The translations under genes and the position numbers were made by a program. The notes under the pieces are model-generated. The model was not told the origin of the DNA. It did not search any database and was given only the letters and a program-made list of their open reading frames with translations. From contig NZ_PYHR01000002.1 of NCBI RefSeq assembly GCF_003121705.1, positions 930,001-994,000 of the forward strand: a DNA stretch of 64,000 bases. The letters run 5' to 3'. The DNA comes from Serinibacter arcticus. GTDB taxonomy: Bacteria > Actinomycetota > Actinomycetes > Actinomycetales > Beutenbergiaceae. Of the stretch, positions 26,955-37,284 are shown one piece after another (position 1 is the first letter of the stretch; every line of letters starts with the position of its first letter).

Positions 26955-27656
26955 TTACAGCTGGGCGGGCGGGCCGTCGATCCCGACGGTGCCGGCCTGA
27001 GCGTCCAGCGTCTCGACGAGGCTGCCGAGGAAGCCCTTGAGACGGGAGCGGTAGTCGCGCTCGAAGTCACGCAGCTGCGTGATCTTGTGCTCGAGCGTGG
27101 CGCGCTCGGTCTCGAGCTGCTTGAGGGTGCGCACGCGCTGGCCCTCGGCCTCGGAGACGAGCTTCTCGGCCTCCTTGCGGGCCTGACCGACGAGGCGGTC
27201 GCCCTCGTCCTTGCCGTTGCGGACGTACTCGTCGTGCACGCGCTGGGCGAGCTGGAGCATGCCGGTGGCCGACTCGGGCTCACCCTGGCCGGCGGGAACC
27301 ACGGGGGTCTGCTGCACGACGGGCGCGGGGGCGGGCGCCACGGGGGCGGCCTCGACGACGGGCTCGGGAGCCGGCTCCGGCTCCGGGGCGTCCTCGACCT
27401 CGGGGGCGACGGGCTCGTCGACCACGGCCGTGAGCTGGCTCGTCTGGTCGACGGCGGACGCGCGGGTCTGCTCGCCACCGGACTGCTCGAGCTCGGCGAT
27501 CTTGCCCTTGAGCTCGGAGTTCTCGCCCTGGAGCACGCGGAGCGTGTTGACGATCTCGTCCAGGAAGTCGTCGACCTCGTCCTGGTCGTAGCCCTCACGG
27601 AACTTCGTGGTCTGGAAGGTCTTCTTGAGAACGTCGTCTGCAGTCAGCAGAGTCAT
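26955..27656 (-). CDS. divIVA: DivIVA / Wag31 polar growth and division protein
   Basis: 233 residues. The conserved N-terminal domain begins LLTADDVLKKTFQTTKFREG and FREGYDQDEVDDFLDEIVN, with a first coiled coil (about 38-65), a Pro/Ala/Glu-rich linker (66-140) and a second long coiled coil (about 145-215). It marks curved membrane at the poles and directs cell-wall growth. Last gene of the dcw cluster; GAGGTGACGAC precedes the ATG. Confidence 0.96.
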   Translation of the reverse strand: MTLLTADDVLKKTFQTTKFREGYDQDEVDDFLDEIVNTLRVLQGENSELKGKIAELEQSGGEQTRASAVDQTSQLTAVVDEPVAPEVEDAPEPEPAPEPVVEAAPVAPAPAPVVQQTPVVPAGQGEPESATGMLQLAQRVHDEYVRNGKDEGDRLVGQARKEAEKLVSEAEGQRVRTLKQLETERATLEHKITQLRDFERDYRSRLKGFLGSLVETLDAQAGTVGIDGPPAQL

Positions 27657-27757
27657 GTCGTCACCTCAGTTTGTTAGAGACGCACGCATGCTCACATGCG
27701 TCGATCGCGGACAACGGTAGCCCATACCCGGCTCCAGGACACAAGACGCCCACCCCG

Positions 27758-28057
27758 TCACCCCGAGCTGGCGACCGCTCCGAGGATCCACATCAGGATC
27801 CAGGCGGAGAACATCACGATCAGGAAGGCGAGGTCCAGGGCGATCCCCCCGAGCCTCAGCGGCGGGACGACGCGGCGCACCGCCTTCAGCGGCGGGTCCG
27901 TGGTCGTGTAGACCGCCTCGGCGGTGACCAGGGCGAGGCCCTGGGGCCGCCACTCGCGGGCCACCATCTGCACGACGTCATAGATGACGCGTACCAGGAG
28001 GGCGACGACGAACAGGAGTACGACGACGTACAGGAGGGTCGCGATCAGGCTGAGCAC
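27758..28057 (-). CDS. YggT family membrane protein
   Basis: 99 residues, two hydrophobic segments (about 3-30 and 70-95) separated by a short loop with the PLKAVRRVVPPLRLGG signature. Small integral membrane protein, possibly an osmotic or division accessory; conserved between sepF and divIVA. The GTG (28055-28057) has TACAGT exactly 6 nt upstream, so it may have its own leaderless promoter. Confidence 0.92.
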   Translation of the reverse strand: MLSLIATLLYVVVLLFVVALLVRVIYDVVQMVAREWRPQGLALVTAEAVYTTTDPPLKAVRRVVPPLRLGGIALDLAFLIVMFSAWILMWILGAVASSG

Positions 28058-28063
28058 GAATCA

Positions 28064-28069
28064 ACTGTA
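28064..28069 (-). promoter_or_regulatory. Candidate -10 hexamer, yggT (leaderless)
   Basis: Minus strand TACAGT, 6 nt before the GTG of yggT, within the 39-bp sepF-yggT gap. Confidence 0.5.
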
Positions 28070-28096
28070 CGTCGCCGTGGGCGGGCTCCGCGCAGA

Positions 28097-28549
28097 TCAG
28101 CTCTGGTTGAACAGGTTGCTCTGCTCGGTCGCGCCGGGGTCGGTGGAGACCTCGACGGACGCGGGCGAGAGCAGGAAGACCTTGTTGGTCACGCGCTCGA
28201 TGGCGCCGTGCAGACCGAACGCGAGGCCGGCCGAGAAGTCGACGAGACGCTTGGCGTCGGCGTCGGACATCTCGGTGAGGTTCATGATGACCGGCGTGCC
28301 CGAGCGGAACGACTCGCCGATGACCTTGGCGTCGTTGTACGTGCGCGGGTGCACGGTGGTGATGCGGCGCAGGTCGCCGCTGGGCGCGGCGGAGCGGGCC
28401 GCGGAGATCGGCGTGACGGGTGCGGTGCGCACAGGGGCCTCGACCTCGTCCACGGAGTACTCCTCATCGGCTGCGACGTACTCCAGCTGCTCGTCACGGT
28501 CGGGCTCGGAGAGCCCGAGGTACTCCATCGTCTTGCGCATCGCTCCCAT
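28097..28549 (-). CDS. sepF: Cell division protein SepF
   Basis: 150 residues: [15 protein letters not shown] membrane-binding amphipathic start, acidic linker, then the SepF fold ([52 protein letters not shown]). It anchors FtsZ filaments to the membrane and is the main FtsZ tether in actinobacteria that lack FtsA. GGAGG ribosome binding site. Confidence 0.97.
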   Translation of the reverse strand: MGAMRKTMEYLGLSEPDRDEQLEYVAADEEYSVDEVEAPVRTAPVTPISAARSAAPSGDLRRITTVHPRTYNDAKVIGESFRSGTPVIMNLTEMSDADAKRLVDFSAGLAFGLHGAIERVTNKVFLLSPASVEVSTDPGATEQSNLFNQS

Positions 28550-28627
28550 GAGCGTCCTCCTCGTCGGTCACGACTCCTGGCGAGCCCGTCCGTCCGCGAC
28601 GCTATCGGCCGAGGCGGACCGGACGGC

Positions 28628-29467
28628 TCAATCGGCTCGGCGTGTCGCGATGACACCTGCGAACCGGCCCGTCACGCCGTCGCGCCGGTGCGAGAACAGC
28701 AGGGGGTCCTCGCGCGTGCAGCGGTGCAGCACCTCGACGACGACGCCCGCCGCCGTCAGCTGCGAGGCGACGCCGGCGGGCAGGTCGAGCGCGGGGGTGC
28801 CCCACGCCGTCGTCGACGCCGCCGCGGGGACGAGGGCACCGACCTCCTCGCGCATCACGGCCGGCACCTCGTAGCAGCGGCCGCAGATCGCGGGGCCGAC
28901 GACGGCGCGCACCACGACCGCCGAGCTCTCACCCTCGCTCACGACCTCGCCCACGACCTCGGCAGCGGCCTCCCGGAGCGCCGCGACCGCCGCGGGGACC
29001 ACCCCGGCGGCGAGACCGCGTCGGCCCGAGTGCACGGCGCCCACCGCGACGGTGCCCGACGGCGTCGTCGCCGCGAGCAGCACGGGCACGCAGTCGGCGG
29101 CCAGCGCCGCGAGGCCCCGGCCCCTGGCCGTGGTGACGAGCGCGTCGACGGCGGGGGCGCCGTCGTGCAGCGCCGTACCGTCGGCGACGCCTCCGCCCGC
29201 GTCGACCCGGGCGACCTCGGCCCCGTGGACGGGTCGCGACCACGTCACCGGCGCGGCGAGCTCACGCTCGACCCCGGCGCGGTTGGTGAGCACGGCCTCG
29301 GCGTCGTCAGCCACCCCGAGCCCGAGGTTGGCCTCGTCGTAGGGCGCGACGCTGACCCCGCCCAGCCGGGTGGTGAAGAACGCCGACACGTCGACGGCCA
29401 GGTGGACCCGCAGCACCTGCGGGTCCACCTGGCCGGTCGGACGGGCCGTGCGGGAGTGGTCCGTCAC
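28628..29467 (-). CDS. pgeF: Peptidoglycan editing factor PgeF (YfiH / multicopper oxidase-like)
   Basis: 279 residues. Conserved purine-nucleoside / laccase-domain motifs are present as TRLGGVSVAPYDEANLGLG, ADCVPVLLAA, AVHSGRRGLAAGVV (usually HAGWRG) and PAICGRCYEV. PgeF removes wrongly incorporated L-Ser from muropeptide precursors in E. coli. It starts 3 nt after the ftsZ stop. The YggS (PLP-binding) gene that often follows it in actinobacteria is absent here. Confidence 0.9.
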   Translation of the reverse strand: MTDHSRTARPTGQVDPQVLRVHLAVDVSAFFTTRLGGVSVAPYDEANLGLGVADDAEAVLTNRAGVERELAAPVTWSRPVHGAEVARVDAGGGVADGTALHDGAPAVDALVTTARGRGLAALAADCVPVLLAATTPSGTVAVGAVHSGRRGLAAGVVPAAVAALREAAAEVVGEVVSEGESSAVVVRAVVGPAICGRCYEVPAVMREEVGALVPAAASTTAWGTPALDLPAGVASQLTAAGVVVEVLHRCTREDPLLFSHRRDGVTGRFAGVIATRRAD

Positions 29468-29470
29468 GTC

Positions 29471-30694
29471 CTACTTGAGGAAGTCGGGGACGTCGAGCTC
29501 CTCCTCGCGGCGCGGACGGAGCGGACGCTCCTCCACGACGACGGGGCGGTGCTGCGGCTCGGGGGCCGCGACGACGGGCTCGGCGTCGGTGGTGACGGGC
29601 ACCGAGTGCGACGTGGCGCGCTCGAACTCCTCCTCCTCCAGGACGGCCGGGATGGTCACCGGGGCGGACGGCGGACGCGAGACCTGCCCGAGACCGCGGT
29701 CACGCTCGCGCTCGGCGCGCGGGGCGGCGGCCGGCGGCTTGGTCGGCGTGCCGGAGTCGAAGCCGGCGGCGATGACCGTGACACGGACCTCGTCCCCGAG
29801 CGTGTCGTCGATGACCGTTCCGAAGATGATGTTGGCCTCGGGGTGCGCGGCCTCCTGGACCAGGCGGGCGGCCTCGGTGATCTCGAACATCCCGAGGTCG
29901 CTCCCACCCTGGATCGACAGCAGCACGCCGTGCGCGCCGTCGATGCTGGCCTCGAGCAGCGGCGAGGAGATGGCGAACTCGGCGGCCTGCAGGGCCCGGT
30001 CCTCCCCCGTCGCCGAACCGATACCCATCAGGGCGCTGCCCGCACCCTGCATGACCGACTTGACGTCGGCGAAGTCGAGGTTGATCAGGCCCGGGGTCGT
30101 GATGAGGTCCGTGATGCCCTGGACACCGGAGAGCAGCACCTGGTCGGCGGACTTGAAGGCGTCGAGCACCGAGACGTTGCGGTCGCTGATCGACAGCAGC
30201 CGGTCGTTCGGGATCACGATGAGGGTGTCGACCTCGGCGCGCAGTGCGTCGATGCCGGTGTCGGCCTGGGTGGAGCGACGGCGACCCTCGAACGTGAACG
30301 GGCGCGTCACCACACCGATGGTCAGGGCGCCGAGCTGGCGCGCGATGCGGGCGACGACGGGCGCTCCCCCGGTGCCGGTGCCACCGCCCTCGCCGGCGGT
30401 CACGAAGACCATGTCGGCGCCCCGCAGGACGTCCTCGATCTCCTCGGCGTGATCCTCGGCGGCCTTCTTGCCGACCTCGGGGTCGGCGCCGGCGCCGAGG
30501 CCGCGGGTCAGCTCGCGGCCGACGTCCAGCTTCACGTCGGCGTCGCTCATCAGGAGGGCCTGGGCGTCGGTGTTGATCGCGATGAACTCCACGCCCTTGA
30601 GCCCGGCGTCGATCATCCGGTTCACGGCGTTCACGCCGCCGCCACCGATACCGACGACCTTGATGACCGCCAGGTAGTTCTGCGGTGTCGTCAC
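29471..30694 (-). CDS. ftsZ: Cell division protein FtsZ
   Basis: 407 residues. Tubulin-like GTPase: [18 protein letters not shown] (N-terminal glycine loop), tubulin signature GGGTGTG (103-109), T7 loop [11 protein letters not shown], and the C-terminal peptide LDVPDFLK that binds SepF. A disordered linker lies between about 320 and 395. The GTG at 30692-30694 is chosen because [12 protein letters not shown] is the usual actinobacterial start; AGAGGGAC precedes it. It has its own 180-bp upstream region with a palindrome. Confidence 0.98.
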   Translation of the reverse strand: MTTPQNYLAVIKVVGIGGGGVNAVNRMIDAGLKGVEFIAINTDAQALLMSDADVKLDVGRELTRGLGAGADPEVGKKAAEDHAEEIEDVLRGADMVFVTAGEGGGTGTGGAPVVARIARQLGALTIGVVTRPFTFEGRRRSTQADTGIDALRAEVDTLIVIPNDRLLSISDRNVSVLDAFKSADQVLLSGVQGITDLITTPGLINLDFADVKSVMQGAGSALMGIGSATGEDRALQAAEFAISSPLLEASIDGAHGVLLSIQGGSDLGMFEITEAARLVQEAAHPEANIIFGTVIDDTLGDEVRVTVIAAGFDSGTPTKPPAAAPRAERERDRGLGQVSRPPSAPVTIPAVLEEEEFERATSHSVPVTTDAEPVVAAPEPQHRPVVVEERPLRPRREEELDVPDFLK

Positions 30695-30750
30695 GTTCGT
30701 CCCTCTCGTCCGCGCCCGCCCGCTGGGAGAGCAAAGTGCTGGTGCAACCT

Positions 30751-30771
30751 TCACCCTCAGGTTGAGGGTGA
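30751..30771 (-). promoter_or_regulatory. Palindrome upstream of ftsZ
   Basis: tcaccctca / tgagggtga, 9 bp with a 3-nt loop, 57 bp upstream of the ftsZ start. It could be an operator or a leader hairpin. I recall similar CCCTCA/TGAGGG palindromes before ftsZ in other actinobacteria, but have not been able to align them. Confidence 0.5.
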
Positions 30772-30875
30772 GACTTATGTCAGATTCCGATACCAGGACG
30801 CTAGGCGCAGGGTGCGCCGGGAGCAACGACCTGGGACGCGTGTCGCGCGAGCAGTCGAAGAGCTCCGCGCCACCG

Positions 30876-31838
30876 TCACCGTGTGATCGGCGTGGTCGGC
30901 TCGCTCACGTCGTAGTACGCCGCCCCGACCTGGAGCAGCGTGCTGAGCACGGCGGCCTTGAGCCCGCTCTCCCGCGCGCTCCCCCACGCCACCTCGGCCC
31001 CGTCCACGAGCACCAGGCGCACCGAGCGAGGTCCCGTCGCCCCTGCCTCGGCGATCTGGGCCCGGAGCTCGGGCGGCACGACCGCCAGCACCGACAGCAC
31101 CTCGGTCAGCGCGTCGCCGGCGTCCTCCGTGCCGAGCTCGACGGCGAGCGTGGGCAGGCCCGCCGGCACCGCCTCGGGCGCGACCACGGCGATGACGACG
31201 CCGTCGCTCCCCACGAGCTGGACCTGGGCGGCGTCGAGCGCGACCACCGCGACGGGTTCGCGCGGCGTCACCGTCACGGTCAGACCGCGGGGGAGGTCGC
31301 GGGCGATGCTCACCTCGACGACGCCGGGCATCTGCTCGACCTGGTCGCGCAGCGCGGCCGTGTCGACCCGCAGCAGGGACGTGCCCTCCTGGGCGGCCGC
31401 CGCCGCGACCACGGCGGCGGGATCGACGTACGGCCCGGCGCCCGTCACCGTCACCTCGGCGGTGTCGAGCGCCAGCAGCGGCGACAGGAGCGCGGCCCAG
31501 CCCAGCAGCGCGACTGCCGCCAGGACCGCGGCCCCGATCCCGAGACGCACCTTGAGCACCCGACGGCGCGCGCGGTCCCTGGCGGCGTAGGCACCCTCGA
31601 GCGAGCGCACGGGTGCGGCCGCGGGTTCCCCGCCACCTCCGATCGCGACGACGGAGCCGGCACGGTCGTCGGAGGCGTCGGCCCCGTCCCAGTCCAGGTC
31701 GTCGTCCTCGAGCACCAGGTCGTCACCGCGGTCGCGGGTCGGGGCGGCCTCCGGGCGGACGACGACGTCGGCCCGGCCCTCGGTCGCACGTCGTCCCCCC
31801 GTGCTCGCGGGGCGGCGCGGCGCGGCGGGCGGTCTCAC
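30876..31838 (-). CDS. ftsQ: Cell division protein FtsQ
   Basis: 320 residues: long charged cytoplasmic N-terminus (1-95), one membrane segment (about 98-120, [19 protein letters not shown]), POTRA domain ([56 protein letters not shown]) and the beta domain. Part of the FtsQBL complex that links early and late divisome. Start overlaps murC stop by 4 nt. Confidence 0.94.
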   Translation of the reverse strand: MRPPAAPRRPASTGGRRATEGRADVVVRPEAAPTRDRGDDLVLEDDDLDWDGADASDDRAGSVVAIGGGGEPAAAPVRSLEGAYAARDRARRRVLKVRLGIGAAVLAAVALLGWAALLSPLLALDTAEVTVTGAGPYVDPAAVVAAAAAQEGTSLLRVDTAALRDQVEQMPGVVEVSIARDLPRGLTVTVTPREPVAVVALDAAQVQLVGSDGVVIAVVAPEAVPAGLPTLAVELGTEDAGDALTEVLSVLAVVPPELRAQIAEAGATGPRSVRLVLVDGAEVAWGSARESGLKAAVLSTLLQVGAAYYDVSEPTTPITR

Positions 31839-33286
31839 GCCTGCTCCGCTGCCCTGGCCCGCAGGTGCTCGAGGACCACCGGCGCGAGCAGGGTCACGTC
31901 GCCCGAGCCGATCGTCATCACGAGATCACCGGGGCCGGCCAGCGCCGCCGTCCGGCGTGCGGCCTCGAGACGGTCGGGCACGAGCTGGAACGGCATCGCC
32001 CCGCGCTCGGCACGCGAGTCCGGCTCCGCCTGCGTGATGAGCCCCGAGGTGACCCCGTCGATCGGGTCCTCGCGGGAGCCGAACACGTCGCAGACCACGA
32101 CGGCGTCGGCCGCGTCGAGCGCCTCGGCGAACTCCTCGGCGAAGTCGCGGGTCCGGGTGAACAGCGCCGGCTGGAAGAGCGCCACCACCCGGCCGTCCCC
32201 GACGGCGAGCCGGCCCGCGGCGAGCGCGGCGGCCACCTTGGTGGGGTTGTGCGCGTAGTCGTCGACGACGCGCACGTCGTCGGCGGTGCCGACCGTCTCG
32301 AAGCGTCGGCCCGCGCCGGTGAAGCCCTCGAGGGCGTCGGCGACGGCGGCCGCGCCGTCCAGCCCGGTCGCCTCGATCGCGGCGGCCCAGGAAGCGGCGG
32401 CGTCGAGCACGGTGTGCAGCCCGGGCGCGGGCACGCGGAGCGCGAACGGCGCGAGCCGGGGCTCGCCGTCGCTCCCCCGCAGCGTGAGCGTGGCCGAGGC
32501 GTCGGTTCCCGTCAGGGAGACGTCGTCGAGCTGGAGGTGCTCGACGGCGAGGATCGCGCCGTCGGGCAGGACCGGGGGGCGCTGCCCGTAGGTGCGGACC
32601 CGGAGCCCGGCGCCGTGGGCGCGTCGCGCGATCTCGAGCGAGCCGGCGTCGTCGCTGCAGGCCACGAGCACGCCGTCGGCCGTGAGGCGGTGCGCGAACG
32701 ACTCGAAGGCGTCGAGGATCTCGGCCAGCCCGCTGTAGTGCGCGAGGTGGTCCTCCTCGACGTTCGTGACGATCGCCACGCGCGGGGTGTAGCGCAGGAA
32801 GGAGCCGTCGGACTCGTCGGCCTCGGCCACGAAGGGGCCGGTGCCCACGCGGGAGCCGGCCGACCACGAGGTCACGGTGCCGCCGATGGCGGCGCCCGGG
32901 TCGGCCCCCGCCCCCTCCAGGGCGACGGCGAGCATCGCCGACGTCGTCGTCTTCCCGTGGGTCCCGGCGACGGCGTAGAACGGCCGGCCGGCCGTGAGGC
33001 GGGTCATCGCCTCGGAGCGGTGCAGCACCTCGATGCCGAGCTCGCCGGCACGGACCACCTCGACGTTGGTCGGCGGGATGGCCGTGGAGACCACCACGAC
33101 GTCGGCGCCGACCACCTGGTCGGCGTCGTGCCCGATGTCGACGTGCGCGCCGCGCTCCCGCAGGCGCACGACCTCCTCGCCCTCGACCTGGTCGGAGCCG
33201 GTGACCCGGTGCCCGAGCTCGAGGGCGATCTCCGCGAGCACGCTCATGCCGTGCCCGCCGATCGCGATGAAGTGCCAGTGGCTCAC
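31835..33286 (-). CDS. murC: UDP-N-acetylmuramate--L-alanine ligase
   Basis: 483 residues. HFIAIGGHGMSVLAEIALE (Rossmann start), AGTHGKTTTSAML (P-loop), ADESDGSFL, TNVEEDHL and YAHNPTKV, all characteristic of MurC. Adds the first amino acid to UDP-MurNAc. GTG (33284-33286) overlaps the murG stop as GTGA and matches the family start. Confidence 0.97.
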   Translation of the reverse strand: MSHWHFIAIGGHGMSVLAEIALELGHRVTGSDQVEGEEVVRLRERGAHVDIGHDADQVVGADVVVVSTAIPPTNVEVVRAGELGIEVLHRSEAMTRLTAGRPFYAVAGTHGKTTTSAMLAVALEGAGADPGAAIGGTVTSWSAGSRVGTGPFVAEADESDGSFLRYTPRVAIVTNVEEDHLAHYSGLAEILDAFESFAHRLTADGVLVACSDDAGSLEIARRAHGAGLRVRTYGQRPPVLPDGAILAVEHLQLDDVSLTGTDASATLTLRGSDGEPRLAPFALRVPAPGLHTVLDAAASWAAAIEATGLDGAAAVADALEGFTGAGRRFETVGTADDVRVVDDYAHNPTKVAAALAAGRLAVGDGRVVALFQPALFTRTRDFAEEFAEALDAADAVVVCDVFGSREDPIDGVTSGLITQAEPDSRAERGAMPFQLVPDRLEAARRTAALAGPGDLVMTIGSGDVTLLAPVVLEHLRARAAEQA

Positions 33287-34458
33287 GTCGTGGTTCCGTC
33301 CGTTCCTGCTGCTGCCTGCCGGTGCGTCCCCGCGGCGACCTCGGTGACGAGGTCGGCGAGGCGGGCGGCGCCGTCGGCCACCCCGGTGGTGCGGGCGGCC
33401 GTCGCCATCCGCGCGAGTCGATCGGGGTCGAGCAGCAGCGGCAGGAGCTGGGAGGTCACCCACGTCGGGGTGAGGTCACCGTCGGCCACCACCACGGCGC
33501 CGCCCGCCTTCTCGAGGCCGGCGACGTTGAGCCGCTGCTCCCCGTTGCCGATCGGGAGCGGGACGTAGACGCCGGGCAGACCGAGCGCGGCCTGCTCGCA
33601 GACCGTCCCGGCGCCGGCGCGCCCGAGCACGAGGTCGGCGCAGGAGTAGGCGAGCTCGATCCGGTCGAGGTAGGGCACGAGGTGGTAGTCGGCGCCGGCA
33701 GCCTGGGCGGCCGGTCGCACGGCGGCGTCCTTGTTGCGGCCGGCGGCGTGCAGCACCTGCACCCCGGCCCCGGTGAGCGCCGCGGCGGCGCCTGCCATCG
33801 CCTCGTTGATCCGCTGCGCGCCGAGGGAACCCCCGGTCACGAGGAGGATCGGGCGCGACGGGTCCAGCCCGAGCTCGGCCGCGGCCTCGGCCCGCGCCGT
33901 CGTCGCGGCGGCGGCGTCCTCCCGGCGCACGGCGAGCGCGGCCAGGGCCGGACGGAGCGGCAGGCCCGTGTGGAGCGTCCGACCGCGACGGGCCGTCAGC
34001 GTGGTCTCGGCGAACGTGAGGGCGACGGCGGTGGCACGACGGGCACCCAGTCTGTTGGCCAGGCCGGCGCGCACGTTCTGCTCGTGGATGACCACGGGGA
34101 CGTCGGCCCGCGCGGCGGCGCGGTAGGCGGGCGTGGCGACGTAGCCGCCGAAGCCCACGACGACGTCGGCCCTCACCTGCGCGAGCGCGTCCGTGGCGAG
34201 GGCGACGGCGCGGGCGAACTCGCGCGGGAACCGCAGCGCGGCCGCGTCGGGACGACGCGGGAACGGCACGCGCGGGATCGTGGCGAGCGGGTAGCCGCGC
34301 TCGGGGACGAGCCGCTGCTCGAGGCCCTCGGCCGTGCCCAGCACGAGCACCTCGACGGCGGCGTCCCGGGCACGGAGCTCGTCCGCGAGGGCGAGCAGCG
34401 GGTTCACGTGCCCGGCCGTCCCACCGCCGGCCAGGAGCAGGCGCAGCGGAGCGGTCAC
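33283..34458 (-). CDS. murG: UDP-N-acetylglucosamine--lipid I transferase MurG
   Basis: 391 residues, GT-B glycosyltransferase. LLLAGGGTAGHVNPLLALAD start, VGFGGYVATPAY, HEQNVRAGLANR, TGGSLGAQRIN and LGRAGAGTVCEQAALGLPGV give the donor/acceptor sites. Makes lipid II on the cytoplasmic face. GTG (34456-34458) overlaps the ftsW stop. Confidence 0.97.
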   Translation of the reverse strand: MTAPLRLLLAGGGTAGHVNPLLALADELRARDAAVEVLVLGTAEGLEQRLVPERGYPLATIPRVPFPRRPDAAALRFPREFARAVALATDALAQVRADVVVGFGGYVATPAYRAAARADVPVVIHEQNVRAGLANRLGARRATAVALTFAETTLTARRGRTLHTGLPLRPALAALAVRREDAAAATTARAEAAAELGLDPSRPILLVTGGSLGAQRINEAMAGAAAALTGAGVQVLHAAGRNKDAAVRPAAQAAGADYHLVPYLDRIELAYSCADLVLGRAGAGTVCEQAALGLPGVYVPLPIGNGEQRLNVAGLEKAGGAVVVADGDLTPTWVTSQLLPLLLDPDRLARMATAARTTGVADGAARLADLVTEVAAGTHRQAAAGTDGTTT

Positions 34459-35743
34459 GCGGCGCCGCCCCGGCGGGTCAGGACCCCGAAGGACCGACGC
34501 ACGACGCCGCGGCGCGCGAGCAGCGCGTCCTTCGCCCCCGGCTCGTCGCGGGCGAACGCCAGCACGAGACCGATCGCCAGGACCGTGGCGATGAGCGAGG
34601 AGCCACCCGAGGAGATGAAGGGCAGCGGGATGCCGATGACGGGGAGAACCTTGATGACGACTCCGATGTTGACGAGGGCCTGGGCGAGGATCCAGGCCGC
34701 GACCCCCGCCGTCGCGATCTTCGCGAAGGGGTCGGGGTGGCGCAGGACGACCCGGGTGAGGCCGACCATGAGGAGGCCGAAGAGCAGCAGGATCAGCAGC
34801 GTGCCCATGAGGCCGAGCTCCTCGCCGATCACCGCGAGGATGAAGTCGTTGTTCGCCTCCGGCAGGTACAGCCACTTCGAGCGCGAGCCGCCGATCCCGA
34901 CACCGCTCACGCCGCCCGTGCCGAGCGCCTCGAGCGCGCGGTTGCTCTGGTACGCGAGACCGTCGTCCTCGAGCGAGCCGGGGTCGAACAGCGCGAGGAT
35001 GCGCGCCATGCGGGTCTTGCCCTGCGTGGCGAGGAACGCGACGACGGCGAGCCCGGCGACCCCGAGGGCGGCGAAGAAGCGGGCAGGCAGACCGGCGACC
35101 CAGAGCGCACCGGCCACCAACGCCCCGAGCACGAGCGCCGTCCCGAGGTCGTGCGTGTAGAGCTGCGCGGCGATCATGAGGCCGGCGCCGACGGCGGGGA
35201 GCGCGACGTGGCGGAGCTGGCCGAGCTGGTGCTGCTTGGCCGCCAGGACGGCCCCCAGCCAGAGCGCGAGCGCGAGCTTCGCGAACTCGGCGGGCTGGAA
35301 GTACATGAAGCCGAGGTCGATGCCGGTGAGGTTTCCGCCGGAGTAGGTCGCGATGCCGGGGATCACGATCGGCAGCAGCTGCAGTCCGAGGGCGCCGGCG
35401 TAGGCGGGCCACGCGAGGACCCGGAGCACGCGCAGCGGGAGCCGCGAGATCGCCCAGGCCAGCGGGAGCACGAGCGCGGCGTACATCGCCTGGCCCTGGA
35501 ACTGGCTGAGGGGCCCGCGATCGCCGGCCAGCGACGTGATCGTCGAGCTCGACAGCACGAAGACGAGGCCGAGCGCCACGAGGACGAGCGTCACCGACCC
35601 GATGAGGTAGTAGGAGGTGACGGGCGAGTCCCATGCGGACCGCAGGGCCGTGCGGGTGGCCGAGGCGGGGCGGGCGGGGCGCCGGTGCGACGACTCCCGC
35701 TGCGCGGGCGTCCTGCCTTGGGACGGGCGTCGGTGACGCTCAT
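34455..35743 (-). CDS. ftsW: Peptidoglycan glycosyltransferase FtsW, frame broken in the N-terminal tail
   Basis: About 429 residues restored. SEDS-family polytopic membrane protein, about ten segments, with SYYLIGSVTLVLVALG, GIDLGFMYFQPAEFAKLAL, YTHDLGTALVLGALV, EANNDFILAVIGEELGL and the GIPLPFISSGGSS motif. It polymerises glycan strands with FtsI. The natural start is the ATG (35741-35743) that overlaps the murD stop (ATGA), but it is one base out of frame with the membrane domain. One extra G/C within the 4-base runs 35667-35670 or 35676-35679 restores [17 protein letters not shown] followed by ATRTALRSAWDSPVTS. No other in-frame start has support. As FtsW is normally essential, an error is more likely than a mutation. 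Confidence 0.9.
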
Positions 35744-37284
35744 GCCTGCTCCCCCGCTCCTCCTGCCCGCGCGTCGTCCACGAGCTGACCCACGGCGTGC
35801 GCGAACGCGTCACCCCGGTGACCGTAGCTGCGGAACTGGTCCCAGGACGCCCCGGCCGGCGCCATCAGCACCGTGTCCCCGGGACGCGCCAGGCGCTGGG
35901 CCTGGGCGACCGCGCCACGCATCACGGCCTCAGTCTCGCCGTCCGGGACGACGATCACGGGCACATCGGGCGCGTGTCGCGCGAGCGGCTCGGTCCAGGG
36001 GCGCGGGTCGCGTCCGATGAGCACGACGGCGCGCATCTTGCCCGCGAAGTCGCGCACCAGGTCGTCCAGCGGGGCGCCCTTGGCGTCCCCGCCGGCGAGC
36101 CACACGCACGTGCCGTCGGCGAGCCCGCGCAGGGACGCCGCGGCCGCGTGGGCGTTGGTGGCCTTGGAGTCGTTGACCCAGGTCACGCCGTCGAGCACCG
36201 CGACGCGTGCGATGCGGTGGGCGTCGAGCGAGAAGCCGCGCAGCCCGGCGGCGACGGCCTCGGGCTCGACGCCGGCCTCGCGGGCCAGCGACGCGGCGGC
36301 CATCGCGTTGGTGACGATGTGGGGCGGCAGCCCGGCCTCGCCGAGACCGAGGTGAGCGAGGTCGCCCGTCGTGAACAGGATCAGGCCCTCGGTCCGACGA
36401 CGCGGGTGGAAGGCGCGGTCGATCACGGCGTCCTCGACGATCCCGACCTGCGCCAGCGCGGGTGCCCCGAGCACGAGCCCGACGGCGCGCGCGCCCTCGA
36501 CGACCTCGGCCCCCTCGACCATCTCCCGTGCGCCCGGCTCCCAGGTCGGGTAGACGCACGCGCCCCTGACGCCCTGGTAGACCTTGGCCTTGTCGGAGCG
36601 GTAGGCCGCCATCGTGCCGAACCAGTCGAGGTGGTCCTCGGCGACGTTGAGGCAGATGCTCGCCTGCGGCTGCGGCAGCGAGGTGTCGTGCAGCTGCAGC
36701 GCGGCGATCTCGATCGGCCAGGCCTGGGGCGCCCGCACGACGCCGGCCTCGTCCGCGATGCCCTCGAGCGCGACGGTCGAGACCGCCACCCCCATGTTCC
36801 CCAGCGGCGGGGCGTGCAGCCCCCCGGCCCGCAGCAGCGCGGAGGTCATCTGCGCCGTCGTCGTCTTCCCGTTGGTGCCGGTCACGAACAGCCACGGGGC
36901 GTCGTCGAGCCGGATCATCCAGGCGAGGTCGAACTCGGTGAGGATCCGCACGCCCGCCGCGCGCGGCAGCGCCACGAGCGGCGAGCTCGGCGGGAGACCG
37001 GGCGAGACGACGGCGAGCCGCGGCGAGGTCGCGACGGCCGCCTCCGCCAGGGCCTGCTCGTCGGCGCCGTCGACGACGTGCACCCCCGGCAGCTCGCGGC
37101 GCGCGCGCTCGGCGACCTCGGGCCGCGAGTCGACCGCGACGACGTCGGCGCCCAGCGCGTGCAGCGTGCGGGCGGCCGCCGACCCCGTCAGGCCCAGCCC
37201 GACGACGAGCGTGCGCGCCCCCCGGAGCGCCTCGCGCGCAGCGGTGCCGCGCAGCCCGACCGGTCCCGTGTCCGGCCCGGTCAT
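35740..37284 (-). CDS. murD: UDP-N-acetylmuramoyl-L-alanine--D-glutamate ligase
   Basis: 514 residues, longer than the usual 440-480. [73 protein letters not shown] and [21 protein letters not shown] are the MurD hallmarks. ATG overlaps the mraY stop (ATGA); the stop overlaps the ftsW ATG. Confidence 0.97.
   Translation of the reverse strand: MTGPDTGPVGLRGTAAREALRGARTLVVGLGLTGSAAARTLHALGADVVAVDSRPEVAERARRELPGVHVVDGADEQALAEAAVATSPRLAVVSPGLPPSSPLVALPRAAGVRILTEFDLAWMIRLDDAPWLFVTGTNGKTTTAQMTSALLRAGGLHAPPLGNMGVAVSTVALEGIADEAGVVRAPQAWPIEIAALQLHDTSLPQPQASICLNVAEDHLDWFGTMAAYRSDKAKVYQGVRGACVYPTWEPGAREMVEGAEVVEGARAVGLVLGAPALAQVGIVEDAVIDRAFHPRRRTEGLILFTTGDLAHLGLGEAGLPPHIVTNAMAAASLAREAGVEPEAVAAGLRGFSLDAHRIARVAVLDGVTWVNDSKATNAHAAAASLRGLADGTCVWLAGGDAKGAPLDDLVRDFAGKMRAVVLIGRDPRPWTEPLARHAPDVPVIVVPDGETEAVMRGAVAQAQRLARPGDTVLMAPAGASWDQFRSYGHRGDAFAHAVGQLVDDARAGGAGEQA

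Noticed and set aside
27671-30886. 1071-codon plus-strand open frame opposite yggT-sepF-pgeF-ftsZ
   Set aside because: Shadow frame: runs antisense through four well-supported genes and has no domain.
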